DNA of 64,000 bases, taken from assembly GCA_015501055.1 (NCBI GenBank), contig JADNYV010000001.1, forward strand, positions 1,612,001-1,676,000. Reading direction: 5' to 3'. This DNA comes from Mucidula mucida. Its lineage: Eukaryota; Basidiomycota; Agaricomycetes; Agaricales; Physalacriaceae. Below the pieces are notes generated by a model. The model ran no database searches, was not told the DNA's origin, and saw only the letters and a list, made by a program, of their open reading frames with translations. A program made the translations under genes and the position numbers. The stretch's first letter is position 1. Each line of letters begins with the position of its first letter. Positions 51,509-61,608 of the stretch are shown here, piece by piece.

Positions 51509-52114
51509 TCCGTGTGACCGCTGTAGACTGCGTGTCGATATCTGGCTTGTCCAAATTTGCGCAGCTCCGGCATGTTCATAATCTGAACAAGTACTGCAAT
51601 TCACACTTGTACTTTCGACGCGTCGTGCCACCCTTCGATATCTGCTTTGCAGTACCGTTCACGCCTGCTGTCGATTTCCTAATGCTAATCAGTATCGACA
51701 TTGGTGAATAGGTTGTACAAACAGTCCAAGCGTGGAGAAGTTTGGCTTGCTAGCCCTGCCGGAAGTGTACTCGAGCAATCATAGGAGGCTTGTTAGCGCT
51801 CCTAGTGAAAATAAGGTCGAGGCAGATCAACGCATCCAGACGCGACCGCCGACAAAAGAGTATGCATCGACACTTTCAATGCTTGTACATGGAATGATTT
51901 CACGTATTTGCTCGCGCTCCTCCAGTATTGGAGATGATGTACCTGACGTACTAGCCTTAGGCATCACATCGTCTCTTTGTTGGATATATCCATTTTTCTC
52001 GTTAGCTCGCTGCTCAGGACGAATCAAATATCGGAAGGACAAAAAAAACAGTAGACTCTAACTTTCAAAAATCAAGCCCGATTAAAAATGCTTTTAACTA
52101 AGCCTCCGTCAAAA
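51509..52114. other. Intergenic between Med9-like gene and tRNA-Ser
   Basis: No supported gene. Short open frames here (51514-51711, 51732-52061) lack coding character. Confidence 0.35.
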
Positions 52115-52203
52115 CGCTGGAAACAGGATTTGAACCTGTGCGGGAAATCCCAAATGATGAGATACATTCAAATCATTCGCCTTAACGACTCGGCCATCCC
52201 AGC
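52115..52203 (-). tRNA. tRNA-Ser (TGA) with an 8-nt intron
   Basis: Type II tRNA on the minus strand: acceptor GCTGGGA pairing with TCCAGC, anticodon stem AATGA/TCATT, loop TTTGAA plus A, anticodon TGA, a long variable arm with GGGATTTCCCG, and T arm ACAGG-TTCAAAT-CCTGT. Eight bases (TGTATCTC) interrupt the loop between positions 37 and 38, the normal tRNA intron site. TTTT follows immediately downstream. Confidence 0.9.
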
Positions 52204-52425
52204 TTTCTCGTTGCCGCACACGTACGACAGATGGTACCAGGTAAATGCGCATGACATCGTTGATGTGTCGATCAACGCCGATCCAAGCGCGCTCTCGCGA
52301 CTCGCGTAGCGCCTCTCCTCAGCTTGGACTTCCCCGTGTAGGAGTTCGTTCCTCTGACTAGCTTGAGTAGTGGTCTGAAATCTAGAGCCGAGTAGCTGTT
52401 CTTCTTTGTGGCTGTGGATCCGGAC

Positions 52426-53751
52426 ATGAGGCATCACTTACGGAACACCTGGCTGACCTCGTCTGGCGCAGTAGATGGGAACTTACAGCATCACCCTTGT
52501 CTTTCGCTAGTACTCATCCTATCCATGATCGCCTGGATTTTACTCCTCATTCTCGTCTTGCTGCTGGCATCCACCGCAGGGTGGCGCAAAACACCATGCT
52601 CCCATCCATCCACCAGAGATACCAAACACAGCTTCATCGCTATGCGTTCTCAGCAGAGCTGTCGTATAAACAATGCGCTGCCAATGCCCGTCGAAATTCT
52701 TTCCTATGTCTTTGACTTCCTTGACAAAGGCGATCTACGTTCCGCGCGCTCCGTCTGCAGTCGCTGGAACCTCGTATGTCGACGAAAACTCACAACGATC
52801 ATACGCGTTGTGGGGGCAAGGGACATGGACGCTGCCGGGAAAGCCCTAAGCAATGTTTACAACGATCTTAAAGACGCTCGATTGATAGATGTCATCACAG
52901 CTAAGGAGCTCGTTATACTGCATATCATTCATGATGCTGCCACTTCCTCCACGCCGTTGTTGCTGTTAGGAAGAATGGAGTTGGTCACGACCCTCGTGGT
53001 CAATGGGAATGGTCCCCAGCTTCCTGCCGACATCCACTTCGTGCGGTTAAAAACCCTTCGCACTCACTTTTCGCATTTACCCACCAATCTCACAAGTGAT
53101 ACGTACTATCGCGAAATAACTACACTCGTCATGTCGGGACTAGGGGCATCCATAGCCGATTTGGCTGCCATACTCTCCCTGCCTCAACTCCATACCCTTT
53201 CTCTTCCCCGCCTTCGTATCACAGAGGAACCCCCGGAACGTCCATTGAAGGGTCCTGATTCTTTACGGCGCTTCGCTGTTTCTTCTTGGGTTGGAGATTT
53301 ATCTCCCCTACGCCCTGTCTTCGATATACCCTCCTTGGAATATCTCGAGATATGGTTCTGCCCACTTCCATGTTGCTTTCCCCAAACACCTAGCGCACTA
53401 CCCAACTTGCGTAAACTGCGCATGGTGGAAATCTATCCGACCAGAGAAGCTGATACTGTGGCACAGTCCAGGTTACTTGCTGGTCTGACAACGTTGAAGA
53501 AACTAGACGTTATTGCGAGCGGATGGAGAACGTTGGATAGAACAGACGTGGTCCTGCAGTTGGAAACGATATTGATCATGGGTATGACATTTCCGGCTAG
53601 TCTCGCAGAGCGTTGGCACATCAAGAAGATGAAGCTTTACAGGACTTCTCAAGTGGTACTCCCGCCGAATGTCAAAGTCGTGCAACTTCACAGAGTACCA
53701 CAAGGCTTGATACCTTTAGAAGACTCGGACGTACCATACCCTGGGGAGTAG
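52426..53751 (+). CDS. F-box protein, intronless, possible leader membrane segment
   Basis: A single open frame with an F-box-like motif: ALPMPVEILSYVFDFLDKGDLRSARSVCSRWN, then leucine-rich sections (LLLLGRMELVTTLVVNGNG, PSLEYLEIWFCPLP, LPNLRKLRMVEIYP), typical of basidiomycete F-box/LRR substrate receptors of SCF ligases. The frame is open from 52426; before the F-box it encodes a strong hydrophobic stretch (LSMIAWILLLILVLLLAS), which F-box proteins normally lack. A start at 52643 would remove it and begin 17 residues before the motif. The second choice is plausible, so the 5' end is uncertain. Confidence 0.7.
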   Translation: MRHHLRNTWLTSSGAVDGNLQHHPCLSLVLILSMIAWILLLILVLLLASTAGWRKTPCSHPSTRDTKHSFIAMRSQQSCRINNALPMPVEILSYVFDFLDKGDLRSARSVCSRWNLVCRRKLTTIIRVVGARDMDAAGKALSNVYNDLKDARLIDVITAKELVILHIIHDAATSSTPLLLLGRMELVTTLVVNGNGPQLPADIHFVRLKTLRTHFSHLPTNLTSDTYYREITTLVMSGLGASIADLAAILSLPQLHTLSLPRLRITEEPPERPLKGPDSLRRFAVSSWVGDLSPLRPVFDIPSLEYLEIWFCPLPCCFPQTPSALPNLRKLRMVEIYPTREADTVAQSRLLAGLTTLKKLDVIASGWRTLDRTDVVLQLETILIMGMTFPASLAERWHIKKMKLYRTSQVVLPPNVKVVQLHRVPQGLIPLEDSDVPYPGE

Positions 53752-53819
53752 AGATAGTTCAACTATATGCCACAATATTCATATTTAGCTTAATATAAGG
53801 CATGTCTGTTTCAAGCGAC

Positions 53820-55007
53820 TCATCTACGTTTCTTGATTGATTTTCTCTCCATCTCGAATCGTGAACGTTTGCGTTTCATACCAGGAGCATCCTGCGAGTC
53901 CACGGGAAGGGAATCTCGCTTCGTCTCCCTGCTGCGTTCCAGGACGCTGCCCCGCTTGCTTCGTTGCCGGAGTTCGTCATAGCCGTCGCCTTGTCGTTTT
54001 CCGCGGTCAACATCCCTCAAAACGTCTGCGAACTCATCCTCCAATCCTCTGTTTCTCTGGACGCGACCTTTTCCTTCTTCACCCACACCGCTAAGTGCCC
54101 CACCCATAGCCAAAGTCTCCTCGTCGCGTGCTCTCCGCCTAGCTTCTTTCTTTCCCAGCATGACACGCCCAAACTGTTCTTCCTCGAAATCATTGAGACG
54201 CTTGAGATACCGAGCGCGAGAGGATTGCGCGTTGAGCGATGGGGTAGAACCAAGTCCTGAAGTAGATTCGATGTAGGGAAGAGTGGGGTCGGTATGGCGT
54301 AAGGCAGCAAGTGATGTCGGTATAGGTGCTCGCGCCTTATTCTTGTCCTTGGTGGTGGGAACGTAAGGCATCGGAGCCAACCTCGGAGCATGATAGAGCC
54401 CATCATTAGCTGTAGACTGGACGTGCCCGTCCTCTTCCTCTTCAGACGGCATTTCGTTGTTATCAACGAGATTTTCAGGATTAGGACGGAAAGCAAGGGG
54501 ATCTGAAGTGGGATGAATATTGGAGGGTTTCCAGAAAGGCAGAACATACCATTCACAGCGTCAGTATCTGCACCTTCTCTCGCCACTCGTACCAGTTTGT
54601 CAATCTGGTAACGCATCCGTCCCTCTAAAGCTTTCACCTTCTCCAAGGTAATACGATCTTCGATCATCGAATCTACAAGGTCTCCAACGTCGCCTCCGCG
54701 CGCATCTCGGTCCGGGTCACTAAATGGTTGTATTGGCGGTGTTCTGGTCGCCAAGCTATGTCCAAGGGCGCGTCGACAAGAGAGCAGGAGCATCGACTGA
54801 ATATAGTTGAGCAGAAGATGATTTTTTAGCGAGAGCAGAGAGATTCCTTCTGAAGTCTCCAGTGGTCTAAGACAAATCAAACGACTGGAGATGTGGTGAA
54901 GGAACGACGTACTTGGATTTTAAATCGTGGAGAAGTGTGCGAGCTGATGAGATACTGGCAGACATTTCGTCATATCTGGCAGTCAGTTGAGAGTCTTCGT
55001 CGTCCAT
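53820..55007 (-). CDS. LCP5: Neuroguidin/Lcp5 family, small-subunit processome
   Basis: Nucleolar protein needed for 18S rRNA maturation. First exon MDDEDSQLTARYDEMSASISS, then GISLLSLKNHLLLNYIQSML and the Sas10/Lcp5 core VDSMIEDRITLEKVKALEGRM RYQIDKLVRVA. A further exon gives DPLAFRPNPENLVDNNE and the final exon a basic helical region with RARYLKRLNDFEEEQFGRVM and the end RFEMERKSIKKRR. Three exons, splice phases fit. Length of about 330 residues. No break. Confidence 0.9.
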
Positions 55008-55328
55008 TCTAGCAGTGATTTCAATGAACAAAAGTAAGAAAGAAGAAGCAAGAGATTTACTTGACAAAAAATGATGATGGCAGTTGATGAAGAAAATATG
55101 CAAAAGCCGATGGCTTGAGTAGCCGGCCACGTGGGCCGCACCCATGTGTGGCCTCAATCTGCATTTCTTGAGCTATCGGAGACTAAAACAGACAGGCAGT
55201 TTTGTCTGAGGCCTCAAGCTTAAGGGCAGCAGTCTCTTCAATGAGAATTCGACCACAAACACTCATACCAATAACCATTTGCGTTATCTACTCGTACTTT
55301 ATTTCCAAAAGTCCTGCAAGGTATCAAA
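55008..55328. other. Intergenic, no gene seen
   Basis: 3' flank of the second F-box gene and promoter of LCP5; nothing else supported. Confidence 0.4.
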
Positions 55329-56525
55329 TCATTGTCGACAGCCTATAACGTCCTGGGGTATTATGTCCACAATCCCTCGACCTATCAGCCCACTACACTC
55401 GTCACTAAGGATGACGGACAATGCCTCGAGTAAACCGGGATTGACTCGCACTATAAATCTCCGTAATGAGCCCAACCGGCTCACGGCTTCGTCCAATGCA
55501 CGCCACCTAGCAGGCTGGAAATATGAACGAGGTTGCGCCGTTTTGCTGGTTATCTCCAGATTGATAGTAAAAGTGTCGAGTTGCATATTGTCTTCCACTT
55601 TCACCCCTCTGAACGCGTCTACCCACCACTGCAATTGGGTGTAAAGGTCCCCAACTGTAACCTCCAAGTTCCGGAGTCGATAAATATGCAGACCCGGCCC
55701 TTGTCCTCCTCCTCCGTCCCTCATCCAAAAGGTGCGCTGGAAGGACGTGCAGAGAAGCGACTTTCCCACTACCAATCTCTTCACGGGGCACCGCGCCAGT
55801 ACACCGTTGATGGTTGCAATATCATACGCGCTGCACCCATTGACCTCCAGCGTTTCGAGATTACCGAGTGGAATGGAAAGAAGCGCATGGACGATTGAGC
55901 CGCTGGTGCCCATCTCTACGCAGAGTTCTGTAAGACCCACCGCCTCGCCCTCACTCGGAGTAGCGGGCGTTGGGGTTGGGGTTGACAGGAGCGTGCCTAT
56001 ATGGAGACGCCGGAGAGAGGATATCAACGACACCGTCTCCAGAAGGTCTCCACTGTCGTTGAAGTAGACTTCATCGAGATGGATTGAGGAAAGGGGAAAT
56101 GCTAAAAGTGCACGATGGAGTAAAGGATTCTTCAACGCGAGAAACTGCCCCAAGAAGGCAGATCGGACGTGCAAGTTCCGGACATTGACAAGCTCCTGGA
56201 GAGCAAAAGGCAAGTCCGTGTCGGTGGTGAAGTATTGGTCGCGTTTGAGAGGCCCACCATCCAGTCGAAGGGTTTGGACGGATTTGGCAATATATGGAGA
56301 AGTGACAGCTAGATCAATAAAGGCCTTGTAATTGGTCGGGTGCAGGGAGACATCTATGAAGAGCTGGGTTACGGCTCTGTAATGGAGGAGACGACTGGTA
56401 GCGGAGCAGATTCTAAGAGAATGATGATCGTCGCTTAGCTCGTCAACAATGTTATCGAGTATTTCCTGGGGGAGAGCCATAATCAAAAGGGCAGGGTATA
56501 GACCGCGTGCGATACCGTGGTTCAA
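55329..56525 (-). CDS. F-box-like/LRR protein, intronless
   Basis: Second F-box gene on the other side of LCP5, in the opposite orientation to the first. MALPQEILDNIVDELSDDHHSLRICSATSRLL is an F-box-like N-terminus, and the body has leucine-rich stretches (VQTLRLDGGPLKRDQYF, LVNVRNLHVRSAFLGQFL, GNLETLEVNGC, LRNLEVTVGDLY). About 380-398 residues in one frame. The start at the ATG at 56480 (MALPQEI) fits the family better than 56525. Likely an SCF substrate adaptor; target unknown. Confidence 0.75.
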   Translation of the reverse strand: MNHGIARGLYPALLIMALPQEILDNIVDELSDDHHSLRICSATSRLLHYRAVTQLFIDVSLHPTNYKAFIDLAVTSPYIAKSVQTLRLDGGPLKRDQYFTTDTDLPFALQELVNVRNLHVRSAFLGQFLALKNPLLHRALLAFPLSSIHLDEVYFNDSGDLLETVSLISSLRRLHIGTLLSTPTPTPATPSEGEAVGLTELCVEMGTSGSIVHALLSIPLGNLETLEVNGCSAYDIATINGVLARCPVKRLVVGKSLLCTSFQRTFWMRDGGGGQGPGLHIYRLRNLEVTVGDLYTQLQWWVDAFRGVKVEDNMQLDTFTINLEITSKTAQPRSYFQPARWRALDEAVSRLGSLRRFIVRVNPGLLEALSVILSDECSGLIGRGIVDIIPQDVIGCRQ

Positions 56526-56581
56526 GCAGCTTTATAAACGCAGACCGTTAGATAAATGGCACAAGATGACAGGATGTATTC

Positions 56582-56985
56582 CTACGTCCAGTCGTAGCGT
56601 CGCAGTTCGGGATTGTTAGCGCTTGTAGCGTGGCCAAACGGAGAGCCAATGATGAGGTCTATAACATTGGAAATCTGGCCGTAGTTGGTGAGCGAACAAA
56701 TACCCTGTCCTTGGTTTGCGGATCGTAGAAGCAATTCACCCAGAGCAGCACTAATACCAGCGGGCCGTCTAGAGCGGCGGCGACTTGGCTAAATCACAAA
56801 GTGTGCGGCGATTTCAAGGCACCAAACGCAGAAACGTCATTCAAGGTTGTATAGTCCAGGGCCTTTGAGTCTCGAACCATGGGCGATGTCGTCCATCGCC
56901 ACTTTGGTCTCCCGTCGATTGACCTGGAATCGGTGTATTGCCTGTGCTCCCAAGTCATGGAATTTAGAAAATCTGGCCCTACCAT
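56582..56985 (-). CDS. Unidentified small coding-like region, one intron
   Basis: Not recognised. Two frames join through a 47-nt intron (donor GTGATTTAG at the end of KSPHT, acceptor TATTAG): MVGPDFLNSMTWEHRQYTD, RPKWRWTTSPMVRDSKALD and NDVSAFGALKSPH on one side, GELLLRSANQGQGICSL and NYGQISNVIDLIIGSPFGHA to RRYDWT on the other. A clean donor-acceptor pair with matching phase and a stop at 56582 argue for a real exon pair. It may be a small gene or the 3' end of the fragments upstream. Confidence 0.45.
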
Positions 56986-58147
56986 ATCAATACGGTAGAA
57001 GGAGAAAAAAAGCAAAAGATACCAATGGTAGTGTTAGATGAAGAGAGGAATTATCGTTGACTGATCGTCGAAACTTTCCATAATGAGATGGGGATGAATC
57101 AAAAGGTATACCAGACGTGTACCAGCTGCGTCCTGGGCTGCCATCGAGTTTATATTGAGAATTTCCGATAGCGCTGCAAGGATGCTCAGATCCATAAACG
57201 AATAGAAGAAAAGATACACACTATTTTATCAGGACAACCCGATGTTTGGCAATATGTCATACGACCTCGGCTCTCGCTTTCAGTTTCAGGTTCGCTGCCA
57301 AATCAGCATCACCTTTTATACCGCATCCCGACTTCAAACCCACGTCTGCGGCTGTAGCAATCGTGTTCCTCTGTGTTCTCCTCGTCGCATCGACTAGTCG
57401 AATGAAGAAAGGCTCCCGCGCATAACAATGGAGCTGTTTGAAAGCTGAGAGCGGAAATACATCGTACGATTACTGGCGGACATGACACGGATGAGATGGC
57501 AAACGTAAGGCAGACTTTGTTGCCGCATCCGTGATGCAATGCAGCGATAAGTGGGTAGAAAGGAAGATGGCAGTGAGGGCGCACTTGTAACAGGATTAAT
57601 CGATGCCAATATTACGCATCCGGTCTAGGAATACATAGGCAGCATCAGACATCTTCGAGACAGGAAAGTCGGACGAGAAGTATGCGGTGAAGCAATGCTG
57701 CACCATTCGCTACCGTTCCCCGCCATGACGAGAAAATCCTGGCGACGCACTTCTGGTGAATTATGAGCATGTTCCATCCTCTCCGAGTCGATTCAGGATC
57801 AGTAATAAGTAAAGCGAGAAACGACGATGTTTGAAAGATGCCAGATAGAGGTGTCCCATCGCGGTCCGCATTCCTTCTCTCAATATCATGGCATTTGAAT
57901 GGTCCATACACCGCAGTGAGAAACTTCAGAACTGTAAGATATCAAGCACTGAAATTGAAGCCAGTAGTTTAGATTGACAAGGAAGTGAAGAGTGTGATGA
58001 TACGTGCACTGTAGGTCGCGGTATAAAGGCGTTATCTGCCTCGCCACGAGTATCTCATCGGCTGCATTTCTGGCACTGTAAGGCTTAGAGGTGAGTTCCC
58101 GGAGAACGTCGTATTCTGTATCATTGTTATACACCGATGTCAATGCG
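56986..58147 (-). other. Unidentified coding-like fragments, minus strand
   Basis: Several frames with protein-like content lie in series but do not assemble cleanly. From high to low coordinate: VYNNDTEYDVLRELTSK near 58100, LKFLTAVYGPFKCHDIERRN and GTPLSGIFQTSSFLALLITD near 57900-57780, SDAAYVFLDRMRNIGID near 57620, KQLHCYAREPFFIRLVDATR near 57420, and LAALSEILNINSMAAQDAAG with LIHPHLIMESFDD near 57150. Some have helical-repeat flavour, and FLDRMRNIGID has a PPR-like look, but no family can be named. Either a gene with multiple breaks or an unusual multi-exon gene. Frames shift between segments as elsewhere in this window. Confidence 0.35.
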
Positions 58148-58587
58148 TCATGACGAAGAGGTCTGGCCAAAGTATTCCCATTGACCCGGTTCAGGCTTCT
58201 CCTCCAAAGGTTCCCATCTATCCAGATTTAAGCACAGCGCGACGGTGAAGGTTAAGCAGGTACGCACGCCTTCCATTCAACCATCTTTGACGCGAGACTG
58301 AGCTCGTCTGTTGCGATGAGCAACGACTCTTCAATCTGCCCTTCATTCAGCTGTTTCTCCACAGCAGCGACATCGCCGTTAGCTGCTTTGATAACGTCGA
58401 GTTTGCGGAGGGTAAGGGCTTCGGCACCTTGTCGATAGACAGAGGTAGCAGGGATGTTGTTGAGGACTGCGAGGGTATTCTCGTAGGCCGCTGCCAGGTC
58501 TGGAAGAGGGTTTGGATGCACTCTGAGGCCAGTCAATCCTGTTGTCTTTTTAACGACATTGAGCAGAGGACGTGTGCAACGAAACAT
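58148..58587 (-). CDS. NDUFA5: Complex I subunit NDUFA5
   Basis: Accessory subunit of mitochondrial NADH dehydrogenase. Exon 1 MFRCTRPLLNVVKKTTGLTG, LRVHPNPLPDLAAAYENTL, GDVAAVEKQLNEGQIEESLL and MVEWKA, then a 47-nt intron and WEPLEEKPEPGQWEYFG to a stop at 58148. The ETC complex I family motif VHPNPLPDL is clear. About 130 residues, right for the family. The start is the ATG at 58587. The gene lies 87 bp head-to-head from the mitochondrial ribosomal protein gene. Confidence 0.92.
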
Positions 58588-58674
58588 GGTGGTGGGTGAG
58601 AACGGTTGGCCAATGTCCCAATTAGGCAGTAACCCACCTTGCACCAAACTTTTCACGAGAGGGACTGCGACATC

Positions 58675-59077
58675 ATGGCATCGCTGGCGCTGCAACAGGC
58701 GCGATGGATACTGCCTAACATATTCAAAACACCGCTGCTCCGCCCTCTTTTCCTCGGCACAGCGAGTCCATCGTTTCTCGGTGCTTCATGGCACATTGCC
58801 TCATTACCGTCCATCTGGGAGACGCTGTTCCCTGCAATTCTACGTGCCGTTCCCAAGAAGAAGGTCTCACATTCGCGTAAATCAATGCGTAGCGCCAACA
58901 AGGGCCTCAAGGACAAACAGAGTATGTCTATCCAAGTTTTCTTAGGTACCGCGTTGACGCTGAACAGACATCGTGAATTGCTCGGCATGTGGCACGCCAA
59001 AGCTGGCCCATAATCTGTGCCCAAATTGCTATTCATTCCTGAGACGGCTGTGGAAGAAGATGCCCGATTTGCGGTGA
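58675..59077 (+). CDS. MRPL32: Mitochondrial ribosomal protein bL32m
   Basis: Large-subunit mitoribosome protein. MASLALQQARWILPNIFK is a basic, acid-free presequence, followed by the bL32 core VPKKKVSHSRKSMRSANKGL. After an intron (GTATGT to AACAG) comes NIVNCSACGTPKLAHNLCPN CYS, the zinc site with two CxxC pairs, and an end KKMPDLR. Spacing of the four Cys matches the family. Two exons, phase fits, no break. Confidence 0.93.
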
Positions 59078-59403
59078 ATGGTGCATGGGAGTGTGTGTGT
59101 GGTAGCATTCATATTATATACGCTCAAAGTGTTAATTGACGCGGTTTTATACGTTTCCTGCATGCTAAAGGTACAAGGTTGAGGCTAGAAGAAATACAGC
59201 CCCAGAATCTGAACCTGATTGGTTTCCATGTTTATAACGCCACTTCGTTTACAGCCAACCTGCTTCCTATGGGCCGCAAGTAAACCACATAGCCTTCGCC
59301 AGTGTGTATTCCGACTATATCCGAGAGAGGAGAAAGGGAGACTGAGCGGAATAACGATTGTCCGGCGTTATAAAGGTCATCTGGGGTCAACTGGGGTAAC
59401 ATA
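59078..59403. other. Intergenic, promoter of the thiolase gene
   Basis: No supported gene; the stretch precedes the thiolase ATG at 59404. Confidence 0.35.
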
Positions 59404-60932
59404 ATGCTCTCACCCATCCGGATCGCGTCGCGCGCAGCGAGCACGAATGCCCGCGCGGACTAGCCGCCATCTTGCAGAAAAACCCAGAGGATGTGGTCAT
59501 AACATTTGCTAAACGGACTGCTATGGGTCGCGCAAAGAAGGGCCAGCTGAAGGATGCACCCGTCGACGAAATACTACACGGCCTCTTCAAAGAGTCCCTC
59601 AAAGCGACTTCTTTGGATCCTTCAAAGATTGACGACATTTGTGTTGGTACGCAGTCCATAAAGAATCATCTATTGCTGAACATAACATGTCGTAGGTGTC
59701 TGTCATCCTCCCTCGCCTCTATACATCTCTCGTTCAGCTGCATTAGCTGCTGGTATACCCAATCATGTTCCGATTTCGACTGTCAACCGACTCTGTTCAT
59801 CTGGTCTCATGGCCATACGGAACATAGCACATGCCATCAAGTCTGGTGAGTTACGCTCGGTCTTGCCGTCGGCGCCGAAAGCATGAGTAACGAGTACGCG
59901 CTCTGCAGTTTTTTTCTCTTCGTATCTCACCCGTCCCGTTCTCTCTTTCAGTCCCCGGCCGGACCCTAAAATCTCAGAAGTAGTTGCAAAATCTGCTGAA
60001 CCACAAGACTGTATCAAGGTATGTATCATTCTTGCGCTGAGCGTCCTCTCCTTGACTAGCTTGTAGCCTATGGGATGGACATCAGAAATGGTTGCTCAAA
60101 ATTACAAGGTGTCGCGACAGAAACAGGACGAATATGCGCTCGTTTCTCACTCCCGTGCTATAAAGGTACGCGCCGCATCGGACACGGCCATTGACGAAAT
60201 CTGATCATACTCTCAAGGCGTTCAAGGATGGAATCTTCAAGGATGAGATTATTCCCATCCAAATTGGCGGCAAAGTTCTTACCGAAGATGATACGATTCG
60301 TCTTACCACGACTGCCGAATCTCTGGCGGGACTGAAGCCTGTGTTCCCTGATTGGGGCGCGGCTCCGTCGACTACTGCTGGGAATGCGAGTGGTATTGGT
60401 GACGGCGCTGCGTTATGTGTAATGACTACGCGTGCAAATGCTGAAAAGGAGGGGATGAACATTATTGGTAAATGGGTGGGAACGTCCGTCGTTGGAGTTG
60501 AACCCAAATACATGGGTATCGCGCCGGTCTATGCCATTCCCAAGCTCCTTAAGCAGCTCGGGTTAACCAAGGAGGATATTGATGTCTACGAGGTAACCGT
60601 CTATTTCACGGTCTATTACAATGTCTGATTCCTTTCGAGATCAACGAGGCCTTTGCTTCTCAGTTTGCGTACTGCGTGGAACATCTTGGTATCTCCCTTG
60701 ACAAGATCAACCCGAATGGAGGCTCAATTGCCATATCGCATCCTCTCGGAATGAGTAAGTGCATTTCTCACTATTCCATCACTCGCCATTGACCTGTGCC
60801 ACAGCTGGAGTCCGCCAAGTTGTCACCGGTCTCGCAGAATTGAAACGCACAAATAAGCAGGTCTTGATGACTAGTATGTGCATAGGCTCGGGCATGGGGG
60901 CGGCGGGCGTGTTTGTCAATGAGACGCATTAG
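59404..60932 (+). CDS. POT1: 3-ketoacyl-CoA thiolase, beta-oxidation (two apparent frame breaks)
   Basis: Last step of fatty-acid beta-oxidation, splitting 3-ketoacyl-CoA. Starts [13 protein letters not shown], then [40 protein letters not shown] with the acylated Cys, [55 protein letters not shown] and [12 protein letters not shown] with the second catalytic Cys. About seven exons; the intron after GVEP-like segments fits phase. Two breaks: near 59459-59463, before the AAILQKNPE segment, and near 59850, before LGLAVG, each consistent with one missing base. The first 13 residues lack a convincing PTS2 signal, so targeting is unclear. Confidence 0.88.
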
Positions 60933-61608
60933 GAAGTACGGAATGTTGCTTAGGCATTACGTATGATCTTGCAACGTCCCCAGTGAAAGATGCCTAAAGT
61001 ATCTGAGCTTGGACTTGCACTGCAAAGTTGCATGACGAAGAAACGCGCGTCGAAAGCAGAGGAAAGCCGACTTCGAGTATAAAAAAAATTCAATTCGATA
61101 TTGCAAGGATGAAGGGGACATTGAGTTCGACCATCGTACACACGCATGTATTTACTCTATGTACCCTTGAGAATGGAAGCCTGAGGAACGAGTCAGTCAT
61201 GAGAAAAAGTAAATAGGCGACGAGGAAAAAATCAGAACAGTCATTCATGTCAGTGATCCACACAAGTAAAACTTGAGGGCGCAATTCGACTAAGAGGTGC
61301 CAATGGGTTGAAAACAACACTCGTCATGTAGGTACAAAGGAATCTCACAAGGCGAAGAGAGACTTACTAAGAGGATGAGAGGAGAAAGATGTCGGTGGTA
61401 AGAAAGAAAGACGACCAAAATCGGAGCTATTTATAGGGCTCTGCCACGTGCACTCCGGCGAAAAGCGAGGCAACTGTACAGTCAATACCAAAGAGGAAAT
61501 CTCATCCAAGGACTTCTTCTGACTTGAAGTCGACTGCAAGGTAATTCGAGGACCAGTGTCGCTGCCCAATCGTACTGATCTCTCTGCATCCAGACTAATC
61601 GCATCAAA
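60933..61608. other. Intergenic, promoter of RPS3
   Basis: No supported gene. Long antisense frames over the RPS3 start (61345-61779, minus) reflect codon bias, not a gene. Confidence 0.4.
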
